A stretch of 43,154 bases of DNA from Euryarchaeota archaeon UBA62 (GTDB lineage Archaea > Thermoplasmatota > Poseidoniia > Poseidoniales > Thalassarchaeaceae), in the NCBI GenBank assembly GCA_002502095.1, contig DAPJ01000013.1, positions 1 through 43,154 of the forward strand. The letters are read 5' to 3'. The notes beneath the pieces were generated by a model. It made no database searches and was not told the origin of the DNA. It worked only from the letters and a program-made list of their open reading frames with translations. Every line of letters starts with the position of its first letter. The stretch's first letter is position 1. Of the stretch, positions 38,824 through 43,154 are shown one piece after another. The position numbers and the translations under genes were made by a program.

Positions 38824-40968
38824 CTAAGGCCTCATTGATTCTTTTCCCCATAGACGGTTTGCGAGGAAGATGAGGAAAGCCAATGCAGAGAGCACAGCGA
38901 AAAATGCCTGGACTTGATAGTCCGATACCTCATCATCTTGCTCTGATACCATTATTGATTGATTGAGATTTAGAGTTCCTGATTCTCCATCTTCGTTTCC
39001 TATCCACTCAATTCTGATATCTAGAGGGCCTGTCTCAAGGAGTTGGATATCAACATCTAATTCGAAATATCCCAAAGAGGAAGATGTTGCCCCTGGAATC
39101 ATGACATAGGCCGAGCAGATCTCTGCATAGCAAGCTCTAGCTGAGCCTACTGATGATTGGAGATTATTGATTGAAGCCCGGAAATTTATCGTATTACCGA
39201 TAATCTGGTCGCCGGAAATCTCGGTTTGGATTATCTCAAGATTGAAGCCCTCTTTTGGTTCAATAGAGAATTGAAATAAGATGTCTGCTGAATTTCCCAG
39301 AGAGTCGGTGGCTAGTATCTCGATAGAATGGATTCCTACTCCTAGATTTGACAACTCTATCTTTTCTGCCTCTGTCCATGAGACGTTTGTATATTTTTGA
39401 TCTCCATTTATCGTAACCGTCCACAGTGTGTTCAAGATACTATCCAGATCATCGAAGGACTCGGTGAGAGTAAGAAGGATATTATCCCCTTCACGAGCAG
39501 GTTCTGAAGGACTCACACGGGTGGAGTTTGCAGTGATGTGTGGAATGATTACTGGTCCCGCAGAGTCCTCGACTATGATGTCCCACGTTCTCTTTACTGT
39601 ATTCCCTGCTTCGTCTGTAACATTCAATAGTAGCTCCCAGTGACTATTCGCTCTCTCTTGGTGCCTCTCATCAGCAGATAGATGCATCCCATTGACCTGA
39701 TCTCCTTGATTGAAGACGGCTGAGAAATACAGCTCATCATTGGAGAAATGTCTCCATCCCTGTGATTTATTTGACACTACCTGTACTGAAACGGGAAGAT
39801 TGGAATTGTCTGAAGTAACCACGTCAACAAAAAGCTCACTGTCCGATCTAATGATCATGCTGTGTTCGGATTCGTTACGCTGGACCTCAATTCCTTCAGA
39901 TGTTATTTCTGTGAATCTGATATCGTAGCTAGGATTTTGTCCATCGATTATTATATTCTCATACCAAGTTGAGGAAGTCCCAAATGAGTCGATGCAGGTT
40001 AAATCTGCACTGAGAACATCTCCAGACAAGTAGCCATTCTGTACAGGATTAACAGGGATGACGACGCGCCCATCGGAATCATATTCTCCAACCGAGCTAT
40101 TCAGAATTGTTCCGTTATTAGAGAGTCTCCAATTGAAGGTGGGAGTCTCCAATATGCTATCTTCACACTCTGAGATGAAATATATCGTACCATTAAGAGG
40201 AGCAGAAATAGACATCCCACCAGATCTACTGACTGTCACTGAAGGAGGGGAATTCTCGCCTATTGCTATTCTGATTGTTGAGTAGACAGGAGATTCTGCT
40301 CTTAGAACAGTGAAAGATCCGGGTTCACCGGATATTATCTCCTGCATTGCACTGAATCTGAATTCCCATGGTTCTTGGATTGAGATGACAAGCGGAACTT
40401 CTTCAATCAGGGACCCTGTTCTGGGGAGATCGAGTAGCCTTGTCGTCCTCAGGTCAGTATTAGCCATCAACTGAGCGGACTCCGACCAACCCCATGTTCC
40501 GGAGCTTGTACTAATCACTGGACCTGCGTAAGGAGGGGAAACAACCACCGTTACTGGCGATAAGAGAGTTAGTTCGGTATAGTCGAACATACAACATCCA
40601 GCTACCTCTGAGTTGATCCATGATCTAGCGTTGGTCAACAGCTCTATGAAATCAGAAATCTCAGAATCCGTGATATTCCCATCTGAGTTACCCAGGTGAT
40701 TATCGATCTGCGATCTGATTCCTGTTGACTGATCAGGTAGTAAATCGGTACCATATTCCTCTGGAATTCCAATTTCCAAATTCCAAGTAGCATTAATCTG
40801 AGAGTCGGGAAGTAGGTTTCCTGCGAGAGAAAGGGTAGCCTGGCCGTTTATCTGAATTTGTCCGGAGTTGGTGTTGTCATCATCAGACTCAGCAAAACTA
40901 AGCGGAGTCAGAATGACTATTATTGTCAAGAAGACAGCTACTGATTTATTCACAGACATTCTCATCAT
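38824..40968 (-). CDS. Secreted or surface protein with signal peptide and C-terminal membrane anchor
   Basis: The 714-residue protein has a signal peptide (about 1-27, hydrophobic VAVFLTIIVILTPLSFA) and a C-terminal transmembrane helix near 682-702 (VQAFFAVLSALAFLIFLANRL) followed by a short basic tail. In between is a beta-rich ectodomain, poor in Cys and rich in Asn/Ser/Thr. It carries several N-x-S/T sequons, so it is probably glycosylated. Repeated Ig-like strands (for example DSAGPVIIPHITANSTRVS) suggest bacterial Ig/cadherin-type modules. Function not assigned; it overlaps hddA-like gene by 4 bases (ATGA), so the two are translationally coupled. Confidence 0.82.
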   Translation of the reverse strand: MMRMSVNKSVAVFLTIIVILTPLSFAESDDDNTNSGQIQINGQATLSLAGNLLPDSQINATWNLEIGIPEEYGTDLLPDQSTGIRSQIDNHLGNSDGNITDSEISDFIELLTNARSWINSEVAGCCMFDYTELTLLSPVTVVVSPPYAGPVISTSSGTWGWSESAQLMANTDLRTTRLLDLPRTGSLIEEVPLVISIQEPWEFRFSAMQEIISGEPGSFTVLRAESPVYSTIRIAIGENSPPSVTVSRSGGMSISAPLNGTIYFISECEDSILETPTFNWRLSNNGTILNSSVGEYDSDGRVVIPVNPVQNGYLSGDVLSADLTCIDSFGTSSTWYENIIIDGQNPSYDIRFTEITSEGIEVQRNESEHSMIIRSDSELFVDVVTSDNSNLPVSVQVVSNKSQGWRHFSNDELYFSAVFNQGDQVNGMHLSADERHQERANSHWELLLNVTDEAGNTVKRTWDIIVEDSAGPVIIPHITANSTRVSPSEPAREGDNILLTLTESFDDLDSILNTLWTVTINGDQKYTNVSWTEAEKIELSNLGVGIHSIEILATDSLGNSADILFQFSIEPKEGFNLEIIQTEISGDQIIGNTINFRASINNLQSSVGSARACYAEICSAYVMIPGATSSSLGYFELDVDIQLLETGPLDIRIEWIGNEDGESGTLNLNQSIMVSEQDDEVSDYQVQAFFAVLSALAFLIFLANRLWGKESMRP

Positions 40969-41933
40969 CCTTCGAAGATAATTGTTGATCCGATATCATC
41001 TATCCCTAGTGGAATAAGTCTATTTTTTGCGTGTAATTGACGAAGCCTGTCTCTGAGATCTTTCTCCCCATGAACTAGGAAGAATCCTCCTCCTCCCGCA
41101 CCAAGTAGCTTGGCTCCGGATGCCCCTAACGACATTATCTCATCGTGAAGGGAGTCTATCTCATTTCCAGATACCCCTGCAGAAATTCCTCTCTTCTCGT
41201 GCCAAGCCTCGCCGATCAAAATTCCTAGTTTGGAAAGTTCGCCTTCATTGAGAAATTGTTCTGCGGTATCAGCCTGATTTCTGATTTTTCTAAGTCTCGT
41301 TAACTTGTTGTTGTGATCTCTCGGGACCTCTCTTAATACCTCAGAAGCACTTCTGGATAAACCAGTGAATACCAGTGTGAACTCATCTCTTATCTGTGAC
41401 TCACAAGATACTATTATCGGTTCCACTCGTACTCCTTCAGAGTCAAAGGAGATTGCATTGATTCCTCCGAAAGCTGCCGCATACTGATCCTGTCTGCCGA
41501 TAGGCTGTCCAAGGATATCTATCTCTATCAAGCACGCTTCTTCAGCTAATTGAGCGGGAGATACGTCACGACCTGCAAATTTGTGCAGGGCATTCAGTAG
41601 TCCGACTGTTACCGTTGATGAAGAGCCCAGTCCTGTGCCTCTTGATGGTATATCTGCGATTGTGGTAATCTCTACTCCGGAAGTAACTCCAGTTAGCCTC
41701 ATGGCCTCCCTAACGAGCTCGTGTTTGAGATCCTCAAAGTCATCCACTAACTCCAGAGAGGAGTATGATACTCTGACTCTGTCATCGAATCTCTTGTTCA
41801 CCAGAACGTGGATGTATTTGTCAATAGCCAGAGATACAACCTTTCCCCCGCTCTCTTCCGATTTGGAGAACGAGTCGATATCCGTACCTCCCCCACAGAA
41901 GGAGGCTCTGAGGGGTGTTCGGCTGATTATCAT
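40965..41933 (-). CDS. GHMP kinase, D-glycero-D-manno-heptose-7-phosphate kinase-like
   Basis: The 322-residue kinase has RTPLRASFCGGGTD at the N-terminus, the GHMP ATP loop GLGSSSTVTVGLLNA (motif 2) and the C-terminal GAGGGGFFLVHG (motif 3). All three match HddA-type heptose kinases and related fucose/mannose kinases. The enzyme would phosphorylate C1 of a sugar phosphate en route to an activated nucleotide sugar for surface glycans. No other heptose gene is in the window, so the sugar is uncertain. ATG 41933 begins directly at the family-typical MIISRTPLR; a GTG at 41954 would add 7 residues. Divergent from pyrB. Confidence 0.86.
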   Translation of the reverse strand: MIISRTPLRASFCGGGTDIDSFSKSEESGGKVVSLAIDKYIHVLVNKRFDDRVRVSYSSLELVDDFEDLKHELVREAMRLTGVTSGVEITTIADIPSRGTGLGSSSTVTVGLLNALHKFAGRDVSPAQLAEEACLIEIDILGQPIGRQDQYAAAFGGINAISFDSEGVRVEPIIVSCESQIRDEFTLVFTGLSRSASEVLREVPRDHNNKLTRLRKIRNQADTAEQFLNEGELSKLGILIGEAWHEKRGISAGVSGNEIDSLHDEIMSLGASGAKLLGAGGGGFFLVHGEKDLRDRLRQLHAKNRLIPLGIDDIGSTIIFEG

Positions 41934-42009
41934 CAGGCTAGTGGGGTCGTACACTACACATCAAGACGACGGTTTACTGACAATAATCAGTTACTAGCTA
42001 ATGACAACA

Positions 42010-42015
42010 CATATG
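42010..42015 (+). promoter_or_regulatory. TATA-like box for pyrB
   Basis: CATATG lies in the 113-base divergent gap between the GHMP kinase and pyrB, about 34 bases before the ATG at 42047, with a GGGAGAG ribosome-binding-like stretch between them. Weak, by spacing only. Confidence 0.3.
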
Positions 42016-42046
42016 ACCTTGCCACCACCGGAGCGAAGGGAGAGCG

Positions 42047-42979
42047 ATGTCCGACGTAGTGACCATGGATGACCTTAGTAACGAAGAAATATTGTCTATT
42101 CTGGAAGATTCAGTTAGACTTGTGCCTGTTGCTAGAGGCGCAGTTCACCTGCCTCTTCTAGAAGGGAAGGTTCTTGCAAATATGTTCTATGAAAACTCGA
42201 CTAGGACACGAATGTCCTTTGAGACGGCTATGAAGAGACTTGGTGGGTCTGTTCTGAACTTCAGCTCCATCGGAACCTCTGTCGCCAAGGGAGAGACGCT
42301 TTTCGACACCATGCAGATGGTCGAGGGTTATGCGGATATAGCCGTAATCAGGCATCCGAGGCAAGGAGCGGCCCAGTATAGTGCTGATGCGATAGACATC
42401 CCAATTCTGAATGCAGGGGATGGCGCTGGAAATCATCCTACTCAGACCATGCTCGACCTCTTCACAATAATGGAGGCTCATGGTACCATCGAGGGCCTGA
42501 ATGTGGTTCTAGTAGGTGATCTGAGATACGGTAGAACGGTGCATAGCCTGTCTCATGCGCTAATTCGTTTCGGAGCTGAACTGACTCTTGTCTCTCCTGA
42601 AACGCTTATGATGCCTGATGAGATTGTGAATGACCTTCGCGCTTCCGGTGCAACGATTTCAGAGTCAACTGATTTGGTCGCGGCTATTCCTGATGCCGAT
42701 GTCATCTACATGACAAGAATCCAGAAAGAGCGCTTTCCAGATGAGGATGAGTATGCGAAGGTTGCAGGAATATACATGTTGGGCGCCAAGGATATGGACG
42801 ATGCCAAGGATGGCATGATTGTGATGCACCCCCTCCCCAGGGTTAGTGAGTTACATCCTAGTTTAGACTCCACAGTAAATGCTAGATACTTCCAACAGGC
42901 ATTCAATGGTGTACCGACTAGAATGGCACTTCTTTGCAGGAGTCTTGGCGTAGAGGTACCAGAGGAGGTGAAGAAATGA
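42047..42979 (+). CDS. pyrB: Aspartate carbamoyltransferase catalytic subunit
   Basis: The enzyme joins carbamoyl phosphate and aspartate in the first committed step of pyrimidine synthesis, working as a complex with PyrI. The 310-residue protein has the carbamoyl-phosphate loop STRTRMSFE, the GNHPTQTMLDLFTI segment, the VGDLRYGRTVHSL strand, the MTRIQKERF block and the HPLPR loop. The start at 42047 gives the usual length. The stop overlaps the pyrI start as ATGA. Confidence 0.96.
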   Translation: MSDVVTMDDLSNEEILSILEDSVRLVPVARGAVHLPLLEGKVLANMFYENSTRTRMSFETAMKRLGGSVLNFSSIGTSVAKGETLFDTMQMVEGYADIAVIRHPRQGAAQYSADAIDIPILNAGDGAGNHPTQTMLDLFTIMEAHGTIEGLNVVLVGDLRYGRTVHSLSHALIRFGAELTLVSPETLMMPDEIVNDLRASGATISESTDLVAAIPDADVIYMTRIQKERFPDEDEYAKVAGIYMLGAKDMDDAKDGMIVMHPLPRVSELHPSLDSTVNARYFQQAFNGVPTRMALLCRSLGVEVPEEVKK

Positions 42980-43154
42980 GTGAGATGAGGAGGGTTACTG
43001 CAATCTGCAATGGTACAGTGATAGACCATATCCCAGCAGGTCACGCGCTGCAAGTCATCAAGATGCTCAGAATCGATACGAACAGATCGAATCCAGTCTC
43101 TCTAGTGATGAATGTCCCTAGTGACAAAATGGGAAGAAAAGATCTACTCAAAAT
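42976..43154 (+). CDS. pyrI: Aspartate carbamoyltransferase regulatory subunit (partial, runs off the window)
   Basis: Only the first 59 codons are present. The visible sequence has the family start GTVIDHIPAGHALQVIKML, then MNVPSDKMGRKDLLK, which belong to the allosteric nucleotide-binding domain. The zinc domain with four cysteines would lie beyond the end. The ATG at 42976 overlaps the pyrB stop by 4 bases, indicating coupled translation. Regulatory subunits bind CTP/ATP to adjust catalysis. Confidence 0.93.
   Translation, partial: MSEMRRVTAICNGTVIDHIPAGHALQVIKMLRIDTNRSNPVSLVMNVPSDKMGRKDLLK

Noticed and set aside
41581..41997. 138-codon plus-strand frame opposite the GHMP kinase
   Set aside because: Antisense to a gene with clear GHMP motifs and without any family pattern of its own.
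1..43154. CRISPR arrays, insertion sequences, integrases or prophage genes
   Set aside because: No regularly spaced repeats, transposase motifs or phage-like genes were seen on either strand.

Overview
The window looks like a fragment of a planktonic marine euryarchaeon, most likely Marine Group II (Poseidoniales). Three things point there. First, there are archaeal information-processing genes in a euryarchaeal order: pus10, rpl21e, rpoF (Rpb4), a DUF655 gene and ksgA. Second, there is an archaeal-style pyrB-pyrI pair, together with TATA-like boxes about 25-35 bases upstream of several starts. Third, these sit beside bacterial-type genes common in surface-water lineages: proteorhodopsin, class II photolyase, CrtI, GTP cyclohydrolase II, cofactor-dependent phosphoglycerate mutase and 2Fe-2S ferredoxin. 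The lineage is inferred from gene content; no phylogeny was run.

Layout. 1-3.4 kb: phosphoglycerate mutase, an SRPBCC protein, a blue-tuned proton-pumping proteorhodopsin and a membrane-anchored protein of unknown function. 3.5-8.5 kb, plus strand: HAD hydrolase, cis-prenyltransferase, Nudix hydrolase, RidA, MFS transporter and phosphohexomutase. 8.5-9.5 kb: small membrane proteins and tRNA-Thr(CGT). 9.5-12.5 kb: phosphoglycerate kinase, divergent from an M24 peptidase and a DUF59-like protein. 12.5-24.0 kb, minus strand: a nearly gapless co-directional run. In transcription order it is ribA, peroxiredoxin, TrmB-type regulator, ABC1/UbiB kinase, crtI, an ABA4-like membrane protein, DUF971, pus10, L21e, rpoF, DUF655, ksgA, a zinc-ribbon protein, ferredoxin and a 46-residue membrane peptide. 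24.1-27.5 kb, plus strand and divergent from that run: class II photolyase, an SRPBCC-epimerase fusion and a membrane protein. 27.5-34.8 kb: RND-type exporter, a DnaJ with a reduced zinc domain, FAH-family hydrolase, AIM24-like protein, amidohydrolase and a small membrane protein. 34.8-42.0 kb, minus strand: sodium symporter with an extra C-terminal domain, a coiled-coil membrane protein, a surface protein and a GHMP kinase. 42.0 kb to the end: pyrB and the start of pyrI.

How the genes fit together. The 18.2-25.7 kb segment reads as a light and oxidative-stress locus. It has photolyase for UV damage, the first enzyme of flavin synthesis (flavin is the photolyase cofactor), a peroxiredoxin, a TrmB-type regulator, an ABC1 kinase, and two carotenoid-linked genes (CrtI and ABA4-like). 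Carotenoid is also the precursor of the retinal needed by the rhodopsin about 16 kb away. This is the strongest candidate here for an undescribed functional unit. No retinal-forming dioxygenase, phytoene synthase or lycopene cyclase is visible in the window. The remaining genes are mostly central metabolism (glycolysis, pyrimidine synthesis, isoprenoid lipid carrier, SAH/MTA salvage) and cell-surface functions.

No gene-free stretch exceeds about 300 bases. I saw no CRISPR array, insertion sequence, integrase or rRNA.
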